The notes under the pieces are model-generated. The model worked only from the letters and a program-made list of their open reading frames with translations. It was not told where the DNA came from and ran no database searches. Positions 25,479 through 32,200 of a stretch of 44,305 nucleotides of DNA are shown here, in pieces. The DNA is taken from positions 1-44,305 of the forward strand of contig JAFKFK010000031.1 of NCBI GenBank assembly GCA_017307275.1, in the 5' to 3' direction. The stretch's first letter is position 1; every line of letters starts with the position of its first letter. The position numbers and the translations under genes are program-made. This DNA is from Alphaproteobacteria bacterium (GTDB lineage: Bacteria; Pseudomonadota; Alphaproteobacteria; Reyranellales; Reyranellaceae).

Positions 25479-26117
25479 ATGATTGTTCATCATCTCGGAA
25501 AGTCGCAGTCCGAACGGATCGTCTGGCTTTGCGAAGAGTTGGGCATTCCCTACGAACTCAGGGTCTACGACCGCGATCCCGTCACCCGCCTCGCGCCCCC
25601 CGACTACAAAGCGCTGCATCCCATGGGCGCGGCGCCGGTGATCACCGACGGAGACCTCGTGCTGGCCGAGTCAGGAGCCATCATCGAGTACATCGTCGCG
25701 AAGTATGGAAAGGGACGCCTGACGTTGGCGCCCGATCATCCCGACTTCGCGCAGTTCCTCTTCTGGTTTCACTTTGCCAACGGCTCGCTGCAGCCTGCGA
25801 CGGGGCGCAACATGATATTGGCGCGCCTGAAATTGCCGGAGGACAATCCCGTTCTTCGCGCCATGAAGGGCCGGCTCGATCTCGCCCTGGGTCTCGTCGA
25901 GGCGCGCCTTACCAAGACGGCTTTTCTCGCCGGCAGCGAATTTACGACGGCCGACATCATGATCGTCTTCACCCTGACGACCATGCGCCTCTTCCTCCCC
26001 TTCGATCTCGCGCCGTATCCGGCGATCCTCGCCTATCTGCAGCGCATCGGCGCGCGGCCCGCCTACCGGCGGGCCATGCAGAAAGGCGATCCCGACATGG
26101 CTCCCCTCCTGACCTGA
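25479..26117 (+). CDS. Glutathione S-transferase family protein
   Basis: 212 residues, two-domain GST. The N-terminal thioredoxin-like domain begins MIVHHLGKSQSERIVWLCEELGIPYELRVYDRD and keeps MGAAPVITDGDLVLAESGAIIEYI, the glutathione gamma-Glu site. The C-terminal helical domain includes FLAGSEFTTADIMIVF, the conserved N-capping box. GGGGAA precedes the ATG at 25479. It is divergent from the MarR gene. The substrate is unknown. Confidence 0.9.
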   Translation: MIVHHLGKSQSERIVWLCEELGIPYELRVYDRDPVTRLAPPDYKALHPMGAAPVITDGDLVLAESGAIIEYIVAKYGKGRLTLAPDHPDFAQFLFWFHFANGSLQPATGRNMILARLKLPEDNPVLRAMKGRLDLALGLVEARLTKTAFLAGSEFTTADIMIVFTLTTMRLFLPFDLAPYPAILAYLQRIGARPAYRRAMQKGDPDMAPLLT

Positions 26118-26170
26118 TCCGACCGGCCCGGCTTGGCTCCCGGCCTTTTCTGGCCGCGCTGAGTCACGTC

Positions 26171-26203
26171 GTCAGTCTTATTGACAAGGTCAGTAATATT
26201 GAC
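26171..26203 (+). promoter_or_regulatory. Tandem operator-like inverted repeats before the second aminotransferase
   Basis: Two 15-base near-palindromes, GTCAGTCTTATTGAC (26171-26185) and GTCAGTAATATTGAC (26189-26203), separated by AAG, giving an 18-base period. Each has GTCA / TGAC arms 7 bases apart. The size and symmetry suit a MarR-type regulator. TTGACA inside the first copy (26181-26186) and TTGACC in the second could serve as a -35 element. Confidence 0.6.
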
Positions 26204-26276
26204 CTATTTGGATATTAAGTTGTGATTGTGAGTCTCCAAGAGACCCATTTGGAATCATTGGGAAGGGAATAGTGCA

Positions 26277-27209
26277 ATGTCCTTAACAATGGATGACCGC
26301 GACGGCGTGATCTGGCTGGACGGCAAGCTCGTGCCCTGGCGCGACAGCCGTATGCATGTCCTCACTCATGCCTTGCACTACGGCTCGGCCGTCTTCGAAG
26401 GCGAACGCATCTACGACGGCCGCATCTTCCGTCTCGCCGCCCACAGCGCCCGCCTGATCCGCTCGGCACGCTTGCTCGACTACGACCTGCCCTGGTCGCG
26501 CGAGGAGATCGACGAGGCGACGCGCGCCGTCGTGAAGGCCAATAAACTCACGACCGGCTATGTGCGCCCCATCGCCTGGCGCGGCTCGGAAGTGCTGGGC
26601 GTGTCCGCGATCGGCACGACCGTCCATCTCGCCATCGCGCCGTGGGCCCAGGAGGGGCGCCTCTCCGTGCAGGCGCGCGATTCCGGCATCAACGTGACCA
26701 TGGCCAAGTACCGCCGGCCTTCGCCGGAGACGGCGCCGGGCCATGCCAAGGTGGCGGGCCTCTACATCATCTGCGGCATCGAGAAGGATCGTGCGCTGAA
26801 GGCCGGCTTCGACGATGCGTTGATGCTCGACTGGCAGGGGCGCATCGCCGAATCGACTGGCGCCAACATCTTCCTGGTGATCGACGGGACGCTCGTGACG
26901 CCCAAGCCGGAGAACTTCCTGGACGGCATCACGCGGCGCGCTGTCATGGGCATGGCCAGAAAGCGTGGCTGGGCGGTCGAGGAGCGTCATGTGATGCCGG
27001 AAGAACTCGCCAAGGCCAGCGAAGTTTTTCTCTGCGGCTCGGCGGCAGAGATCGTGCCGGTGGGCTCCATCGACCAGCATCACTACCAGGCTGGCCCGAT
27101 CGCGCGGACCTTGATGGCCGATTTCCAGAAGCTGGTACGCGAACCCGACAGCGAAGGCTTCGGCGAGGCCACGCATCTCATGACGCCGGCGCCATCTCTG
27201 GCCGCCTGA
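26277..27209 (+). CDS. ilvE: Branched-chain amino acid aminotransferase, BCAT group I
   Basis: 310 residues, PLP fold-type IV, close to the E. coli IlvE length. The PLP lysine is Lys158 in PETAPGHAKVAGLY. Family blocks include MHVLTHALHYGSAVFEGERIY, TTGYVRPIAWRGSEVLG, IAESTGANIFLVIDGTLVTP and FLCGSAAEIVPVGSID. It is only distantly similar to the other aminotransferase in this window. It is preceded by the tandem operator-like repeats and followed by a strong terminator, so it is a single-gene unit with its own control. Confidence 0.93.
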   Translation: MSLTMDDRDGVIWLDGKLVPWRDSRMHVLTHALHYGSAVFEGERIYDGRIFRLAAHSARLIRSARLLDYDLPWSREEIDEATRAVVKANKLTTGYVRPIAWRGSEVLGVSAIGTTVHLAIAPWAQEGRLSVQARDSGINVTMAKYRRPSPETAPGHAKVAGLYIICGIEKDRALKAGFDDALMLDWQGRIAESTGANIFLVIDGTLVTPKPENFLDGITRRAVMGMARKRGWAVEERHVMPEELAKASEVFLCGSAAEIVPVGSIDQHHYQAGPIARTLMADFQKLVREPDSEGFGEATHLMTPAPSLAA

Positions 27210-27223
27210 CACAACCTTGACAT

Positions 27224-27245
27224 AAGGGGCTGCAATCCCCTTTTC
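27224..27245 (+). terminator. Rho-independent terminator of the group I aminotransferase gene
   Basis: 6-bp stem AAGGGG / CCCCTT with a 7-base loop and a TTTC tail, 15 bases after the stop codon and just before the TPP riboswitch. It isolates the two units. Confidence 0.75.
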
Positions 27246-27255
27246 TCGATGACGT

Positions 27256-27352
27256 CCGAGGGGTGTCCGGTTTCCAGTGTGGAACCGGGCTGAGACAGCC
27301 GTAGCGGCTGAACCCTTTGAACCTGATCCGGATCATGCCGGCGAAGGAACGG
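27256..27352 (+). ncRNA. TPP riboswitch (THI element)
   Basis: Contains the conserved thi-box sequences in order: GGGGTG near the 5' side, CTGAGA (27290-27295), ACCCTTTGAACCTGATC (about 27312-27328), GGATCATGCCGGCGAAGG (about 27330-27347). It lies directly before thiO, whose ribosome site GGGAG is at the 3' end of the element. TPP binding would therefore repress translation initiation of the thi operon by hiding that site. Confidence 0.95.
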
Positions 27353-27361
27353 GAGTCAGTC

Positions 27362-28357
27362 GTGGGTCGATCAACAATTTCTGTCATTGGAGCCGGCGTC
27401 GCAGGCCTCGCTTGCGCGGTGGAACTGAGCGCGCGCGGATTTGCCGTCGAAGTCGTCGAGAGCGCGTCGGCTTTGGGGCAGGGCGCGTGCTCCTGGATGG
27501 CGGGCGGCATGCTGGCGCCCTGGTGCGAACGTGCAACGACAGACGAAGCCGTCGCGCACCTCGGCGCACCGTCGATCGGCTGGTGGCAACAGAACTTCCC
27601 TGGCACCGTCCAGAAGGGCAGCCTCGTCGTGGCACCACCACGCGATACCGCCGACCTGACACGCTTTTCCCAGCGCACGGAGCGTTTCGAGTGGATCGAC
27701 GGCGATGGGCTCGCCGGCCTCGAGCCCGATCTCGCGAGCCGTTTCCGGCGCGGGCTCTTCTTTCCCGACGAGGCCCATCTCGATCCACGCAAGGCTCTGG
27801 CGGGTTTGGCGGAAACTCTGGCGGCGCGTAACGTGCCGATCCGCTTCGGTGTGACCGACCTGCCTCGGCGCGATCCGGATTTCGTCGTCGACTGCCGCGG
27901 CCTCGCCGCGCGCGATCGTTTGCCGGACCTGCGCGGCGTGCGCGGCGAGATGATCGTCGTGCGCACGCGCGAGGTCTCGCTGTCGCGGCCGGTGCGGCTG
28001 CTGCATCCACGCATCCCGCTCTACATCGTGCCGCGCGGCGACGGCCTCTTCATGATCGGCGCCACCATGATCGAAAGCGAGGAGCGCCGGGCGGTCAGCT
28101 TGCGTTCTGCCGTCGAACTGATGAATGCGGCGTACACGCTGCACCCTGCATTTGGCGAAGCGGAGATCGTCGAACTCGGCGCCGACCTGCGGCCGGCCTT
28201 TCCCGACAACCTGCCGCAGGTGCGGCAAGTCGACGGCGTCCTGCACGCCAATGGCCTCTTTCGACACGGCTTTCTGCTCGCGCCCTGGCTCGCGCGGCAG
28301 GTTGCCGAATTGCTGGAGACGAGAAATGAAGATCTTCCTGAACGACGACGCGCATGA
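27362..28357 (+). CDS. thiO: Glycine oxidase ThiO (thiamine biosynthesis)
   Basis: 331 residues from the GTG at 27362, preceded by GGGAG at the riboswitch 3' end; an ATG at 27317 lies inside the riboswitch and is rejected. The FAD-binding loop is VIGAGVAGLACAVELSARG and the family motif QGACSWMAGGMLAPWCE follows. ThiO oxidises glycine to the imine used by ThiG for the thiazole ring in aerobes. Its 3' end overlaps thiS by 32 bases. The C-terminus keeps GLFRHGFLLAPWLA, the DAO-family end. Confidence 0.92.
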   Translation: MGRSTISVIGAGVAGLACAVELSARGFAVEVVESASALGQGACSWMAGGMLAPWCERATTDEAVAHLGAPSIGWWQQNFPGTVQKGSLVVAPPRDTADLTRFSQRTERFEWIDGDGLAGLEPDLASRFRRGLFFPDEAHLDPRKALAGLAETLAARNVPIRFGVTDLPRRDPDFVVDCRGLAARDRLPDLRGVRGEMIVVRTREVSLSRPVRLLHPRIPLYIVPRGDGLFMIGATMIESEERRAVSLRSAVELMNAAYTLHPAFGEAEIVELGADLRPAFPDNLPQVRQVDGVLHANGLFRHGFLLAPWLARQVAELLETRNEDLPERRRA

Positions 28358-28523
28358 GGTCGATCCCGGCACCCTGGCCGCAGCGCTCGACTCGCTGGGC
28401 TATAGCGACCGCAAGATCGCCACGGCAGTGAATGGCCGCTTCGTTGCCGCAGCGGCGCGGCCGCGTACGACCTTGGCCGATGGCGACCGCATCGAGGTCG
28501 TGGCGCCCATGCAGGGAGGTTAG
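28326..28523 (+). CDS. thiS: Sulfur carrier protein ThiS
   Basis: 65 residues, ubiquitin-like fold, ending in the essential Gly-Gly (VVAPMQGG). The start MKIFLNDDAHEVDPGTLAAALDSLG is typical. The ATG at 28326 lies 32 bases inside thiO in another frame. The C-terminal glycine is adenylated by ThiF and then converted to thiocarboxylate as sulfur donor for thiazole. thiG starts 2 bases after its stop and uses GGAGG within the Gly codons as ribosome site. Confidence 0.94.
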   Translation: MKIFLNDDAHEVDPGTLAAALDSLGYSDRKIATAVNGRFVAAAARPRTTLADGDRIEVVAPMQGG

Positions 28524-28525
28524 CC

Positions 28526-29302
28526 ATGGCGTCCTTCTACGGCATCGATCTGAAGTCGCGCCTGCTGCTCGGCACGGCACGCTACCCATCGCCGGCCGTG
28601 CTGGAGCGCGCGATCAAAGCGTCGGGCGCGGAAGTCGTCACGGTCTCGCTGCGCCGTGAAAGTGGCGCCGGCCGCGCCGGTCAGAGTTTCTGGTCGTTCA
28701 TCCAGGCGCTTGGCCTGAAGGTGCTGCCGAACACGGCGGGCTGCCATTCGGTCAAGGAAGCAGTGACCACGGCCCACATGGCACGCGAGCTGTTCGACAC
28801 GAAATGGATCAAGCTCGAAGTGATCGGCGAGGCCGACACGTTGCAGCCGGATGTGTTCGGCCTTGTCGAGGCGGCGCGTATCCTCTGCGAGGACGGCTTC
28901 GAGGTGTTTCCCTACACGACCGAAGACCTCGTGGTGGCGGATCGGCTGGTCGAGGCCGGCTGCAAGGTGTTGATGCCCTGGGGCGCGCCGATCGGCTCGG
29001 CGCGTGGGCTGAACAACGTCTACGGCCTGCGGTCGCTGCGCGCACACTTTCCGGACATTCCGCTTGTGGTCGATGCAGGCCTCGGCGTGCCGTCGCATGC
29101 CGCGGCGGCGATGGAGCTGGGCTACGACGCTGTGCTGCTCAACACTGCCGTTGCCGAGGCGGGCGATCCGGTCGAGATGGCGCGCGCCTTTGCGCTGGCC
29201 ACCGAAGCCGGGCGTGCGGCTTATCTGGCGCGGCCGATGGAGCCGCGCGACATGGCAGTGCCGTCCACTCCCGTTATCGGCAAGGCCGCCCTTGGCGATT
29301 GA
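28526..29302 (+). CDS. thiG: Thiazole synthase ThiG
   Basis: 258 residues, (beta/alpha)8 barrel. The Schiff-base lysine is Lys96 (KWIKLEVIG). Other conserved blocks are GTARYPSPAVLERAI, PNTAGCHSVKEAV, VLMPWGAPIGSARGLNN and VDAGLGVPSHAAAAMELGYDAVLLNTAVA. It joins deoxyxylulose phosphate, dehydroglycine and ThiS-thiocarboxylate into the thiazole phosphate. It sits in the order thiO-thiS-thiG-thiE under one TPP riboswitch. Confidence 0.97.
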   Translation: MASFYGIDLKSRLLLGTARYPSPAVLERAIKASGAEVVTVSLRRESGAGRAGQSFWSFIQALGLKVLPNTAGCHSVKEAVTTAHMARELFDTKWIKLEVIGEADTLQPDVFGLVEAARILCEDGFEVFPYTTEDLVVADRLVEAGCKVLMPWGAPIGSARGLNNVYGLRSLRAHFPDIPLVVDAGLGVPSHAAAAMELGYDAVLLNTAVAEAGDPVEMARAFALATEAGRAAYLARPMEPRDMAVPSTPVIGKAALGD

Positions 29303-29314
29303 GAAAGCAGACCG

Positions 29315-29917
29315 ATGAAGCTCGATCCGTTCTATCCCGTGGTGCCCGATTCCAGGTGGGTCGCGAAGCTGTTGCCCGCCGGCACCAAGCTCGTCCAGTT
29401 GCGCATCAAGGACCAGCCGGATGCAGAAGTGCATCGCCAGGTGCGCGAAGCGAAGGCGGCCTGCGCAGCGCATGGCGCGCAGCTCATCGTCAACGACTAT
29501 TGGCAGGTCGCGATCGACGAAGGCTGCGACTATGTCCATCTCGGCCAGGAAGATCTTGTCGATGCCGACGTGAAGGCGCTGCGCCGCGCCGGCATCCGCA
29601 TCGGCGTCAGCACGCACGATCATGCCGAGCTGGAGAAAGCTCTTGCAGTCGACCCCGACTATGTGGCGTTAGGGCCGATCTGGCCGACCAAGTTGAAGCA
29701 GATGCCGTGGGCACCGCAAGGCACGACGCGGCTCGCCGAGTGGAAGAAGCTGATCGGCGACCGGCCGCTGGTCGCCATCGGTGGCCTCACCCTGGAGCGC
29801 GCCTTGCTCTGCCTGAAGTCCGGCGCCGACATCGCTTCGGTCGTGGGCGACATCGTGAATCACGCCGATCCGATCGGGCAGGCCAGGACATGGATCGCCG
29901 CGACGAGGCCGTCATGA
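29315..29917 (+). CDS. thiE: Thiamine phosphate synthase
   Basis: 200 residues, TIM barrel. Seen motifs include KLVQLRIKD, LIVNDYWQVAIDEGCDYVHLGQEDL, GVSTHDHAELEKAL and ALGPIWPTKLKQ, then VAIGGLTLERALLCLKSGADIASVVGDIV. It couples the pyrimidine pyrophosphate to thiazole phosphate. It ends with ATGA, the ATG starting the thiF-like gene. No thiC or thiD is present in the window. Confidence 0.94.
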   Translation: MKLDPFYPVVPDSRWVAKLLPAGTKLVQLRIKDQPDAEVHRQVREAKAACAAHGAQLIVNDYWQVAIDEGCDYVHLGQEDLVDADVKALRRAGIRIGVSTHDHAELEKALAVDPDYVALGPIWPTKLKQMPWAPQGTTRLAEWKKLIGDRPLVAIGGLTLERALLCLKSGADIASVVGDIVNHADPIGQARTWIAATRPS

Positions 29918-30873
29918 GCAACCGCTACGCGCGCCAGACAGTATTGGGTGAGATTGGGCCCGAAGGTCAGGCGCGCCTTGCAGCCGCGTCGGTGCTGGTC
30001 GTGGGCGCGGGCGGTCTTGGCTGCCCAGTGCTGCACTATCTCGTGGGCGCAGGAGTGGGCCGCGTCACCATCGTCGATCACGATACGGTCGAGGTAACCA
30101 ATCTCCATCGTCAGCCACTCTATCGCATGTCCGACATCGGCCGGCTCAAGGTCGAGGCGGCACGCGACGCGCTTCAGGGTTTCAATCCGGAGGTGCACAT
30201 CGAGGCCCGGGCTGAGCGTCTGACGCCACAGAATACGGCGACCCTGGTGGCCGCGGCCGATCTCGTCGTCGACGCTGCCGACAGCTTTGCCGTCACTTAC
30301 ATGTTGAGCGACGCCTGCTTCGCCATGGCCAAGCCGCTGATCAGCGCCTCGGTGATCGGCCTGACTGGCTATGCCGGCGCCTTCTGCGGCGGCGGGCCGA
30401 GCTATCGCGCGGTCTTCCCCGACGTGTCGATCGATGGCGGGACCTGCGACACCGTTGGCGTCTTGGGCAGCGCCGTCGCCATGATGGGCAGTCTGCAAGC
30501 ACATCTGGCGCTGCATCTGCTCCTGGGCCTCGAGCCGTCGGTGCTTGGCCGTGTCGTCACCTTCGACGCCAAGCGACTGGCCTTCGGCGGCTTCGGCTTC
30601 GATGGCAGCTCGGAGCCGGAGGCGGTTGTTCCCTTCATTGCGCCCGAAGCCGTGCGAGCCGACGATATCGTCGTCGACCTGCGCGGCCTCGACGAGGCGC
30701 CGGTGTCGCCGTTTGCCGGGGCGCGGCGCCTTGTCGTCGACACGATCGAACAGTTGGAAGATCCGAAGGGCCGCGTCGTGCTGGCCTGCCGCAGCGGACA
30801 ACGTTCCCTGATGGCGGCCGACAAGTTGCGTGCCCGGGGCATCACCAACCTAGCACTGGTGGCGCTCGGGTAA
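29914..30873 (+). CDS. thiF: ThiF/MoeB-type adenylyltransferase fused to a rhodanese domain
   Basis: 319 residues. The N-terminal E1-like domain has GAGGLG at 31-36, then IVDHDTVEVTNLHRQPLY, the ATP site. Cys178 (GGTCDTVGVLG) matches the catalytic cysteine of ThiF. The four zinc cysteines of typical ThiF/MoeB are absent: the first pair's position reads SYRAVFP, and the usual second CxxC before the linker is missing. A C-terminal rhodanese domain (about 245-319) has Cys292 in ACRSGQRSL. It would adenylate ThiS and deliver sulfur in one polypeptide. It is coupled to thiE by ATGA. Confidence 0.9.
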   Translation: MSNRYARQTVLGEIGPEGQARLAAASVLVVGAGGLGCPVLHYLVGAGVGRVTIVDHDTVEVTNLHRQPLYRMSDIGRLKVEAARDALQGFNPEVHIEARAERLTPQNTATLVAAADLVVDAADSFAVTYMLSDACFAMAKPLISASVIGLTGYAGAFCGGGPSYRAVFPDVSIDGGTCDTVGVLGSAVAMMGSLQAHLALHLLLGLEPSVLGRVVTFDAKRLAFGGFGFDGSSEPEAVVPFIAPEAVRADDIVVDLRGLDEAPVSPFAGARRLVVDTIEQLEDPKGRVVLACRSGQRSLMAADKLRARGITNLALVALG

Positions 30874-30891
30874 CGGGCCGACGGCGTCAGC

Positions 30892-31365
30892 TCAGGGCTT
30901 CTTTTCCCAACGCGCTGCGGCCGCGTCGTCGCCTTCGTGAGCGCCGACCCATTTCTCGCCGGCGGGAGTCTCTTCGAGCTTCCAGAAAGGCGCCTTGGTC
31001 TTGAGCCAGTCGACGAGGAACTCGCAGGCCTCGAAGGCGGCCTCGCGATGCGGCGAGCCCACGGCTACCAGCACGATGCGCTCGCCCGCTTCCATGCGGC
31101 CATAACGATGGACGATGAGAGTTGCTTCGAGCGGCCAGCGCCGGTTGGCTTCTGCCTCGATCTCCTCCAGCGCCTTTTCCGTCATGCCGGGATAGTGTTC
31201 GAGCGTCAGCGCATCGACCTTGTCGCGATGATAGCCTTCGCGGACATGCATCTCGCGCACCAGCCCGACGAACACCGCGAGCCCACCGATCCGCTTGTTG
31301 CCGTCGGTGAGGCGGGCCAGCTCGGCGCCGACATCGAAATCGGCTTCCTGGACGCACACGGTCAT
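30892..31365 (-). CDS. moaE: Molybdopterin synthase catalytic subunit MoaE
   Basis: 157 residues from the ATG at 31365, 4 bases after the moaD stop. It shows the family blocks GGLAVFVGLVR, LEHYPGMTEKALEEIE, RYGRMEAGERIVLVAVGSPHREAAFEACEFLVDWLKTKAPFWKLE; the KTKAPFWK stretch holds the active lysines. With MoaD it makes molybdopterin from cyclic pyranopterin. The 3' end converges on thiF with an 18-base gap. An in-frame extension upstream to 31494 is rejected because it would overlap moaD. Confidence 0.94.
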   Translation of the reverse strand: MTVCVQEADFDVGAELARLTDGNKRIGGLAVFVGLVREMHVREGYHRDKVDALTLEHYPGMTEKALEEIEAEANRRWPLEATLIVHRYGRMEAGERIVLVAVGSPHREAAFEACEFLVDWLKTKAPFWKLEETPAGEKWVGAHEGDDAAAARWEKKP

Positions 31366-31369
31366 GGCG

Positions 31370-31621
31370 TTAGCCGCCGGTGAAAGGCGGAAAGAAAGCG
31401 ACCTCACGAGCGCCGGCAAGTTTGACGTCGAAGGTCGCCGTGCGTTGATCGACCGCCGCGCCGAAGGCTGCACCTTCAGCCAACGCCTCGGCATGGCCCG
31501 GGCTGCGCGCCCGCAACCATACGATGAGATCGCCGACTGTCGTCACGTCGGCGGGTGGCGCCACTTCCTCTTCAGGAAGCCCGACCGTGCGCTTCATCCA
31601 GGCGAAGTAGCGGACTTTCAT
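31370..31621 (-). CDS. moaD: Molybdopterin synthase sulfur carrier subunit MoaD
   Basis: 83 residues, ubiquitin-like, ending in Gly-Gly (VAFFPPFTGG), the thiocarboxylate site. It opens MKVRYFAWMKRTVGLPEEEV. ATG at 31621 overlaps the pgsA stop (ATGA). It is followed by moaE. Activation needs a MoeB-type enzyme; the nearest such gene is the ThiF-rhodanese fusion 0.5 kb away on the other strand. Confidence 0.93.
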   Translation of the reverse strand: MKVRYFAWMKRTVGLPEEEVAPPADVTTVGDLIVWLRARSPGHAEALAEGAAFGAAVDQRTATFDVKLAGAREVAFFPPFTGG

Positions 31622-32187
31622 TTTTGATTACCCGGAACGTCCTCCGCCATGTGGCGCAGGCCGGTCTGCAGATAGTCATAGCCGGTGATCAGGGTGAGGG
31701 CGGCAGCAATCCAGATCAACACGATGCCGATATGTGTCACCCACGTCGACGCGGCATCACCCACCAGCAGGGCGGCAATCGCCACCATCTGGACGGCGGT
31801 TTTCCATTTGGCGAGTGCGCTCACCGGCAGACCGACGCGCAGTTCGGCCAGGAACTCGCGCAGGCCCGAAACCAGGATCTCACGGGCCAGAATGATCAGT
31901 GCGGCCAACACGTTCAGTCCGCCCAACACACCGGTGTCGACCAGCATCACCAGTGCTGCCGCCACCAGCAATTTGTCCGCGATGGGATCGAGGAAGCGAC
32001 CGAAGCGCGAAATCTGGTGATAGCGACGCGCGAAATAGCCGTCGAACCAATCGGTGACGGCTGCGATCACGAACAGAATCATCGACAGCCACTGCGCCCA
32101 GCCACGGTCGAGCCAGAAGCAGGCAACCACCAGCGGAATCGCCACGATCCGCGACAGGGTCAGCATATTTGGAAGATTGAACAACAT
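31618..32187 (-). CDS. pgsA: CDP-diacylglycerol-glycerol-3-phosphate 3-phosphatidyltransferase
   Basis: 189 residues from the ATG at 32187, 13 bases after uvrC; earlier in-frame starts lie inside uvrC. It has four to five membrane helices and the CDP-alcohol motif DWFDGYFARRYHQISRFGRFLDPIADK, matching D(x)3DG(x)2AR(x)8G(x)3D(x)3D. It makes phosphatidylglycerol phosphate at the inner membrane. It is the middle gene of uvrC-pgsA-moaD-moaE; the uvrC-pgsA pair is common in bacteria. Confidence 0.95.
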   Translation of the reverse strand: MLFNLPNMLTLSRIVAIPLVVACFWLDRGWAQWLSMILFVIAAVTDWFDGYFARRYHQISRFGRFLDPIADKLLVAAALVMLVDTGVLGGLNVLAALIILAREILVSGLREFLAELRVGLPVSALAKWKTAVQMVAIAALLVGDAASTWVTHIGIVLIWIAAALTLITGYDYLQTGLRHMAEDVPGNQK

Positions 32188-32200
32188 CTCGACGCTGACC

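Noticed and set aside
28804..30873. Long plus-strand frame that would extend ThiF upstream through thiG and thiE
   Set aside because: The first 370 residues are out-of-frame reading of thiG and thiE; the real start is the ATG at 29914, coupled to thiE by ATGA.
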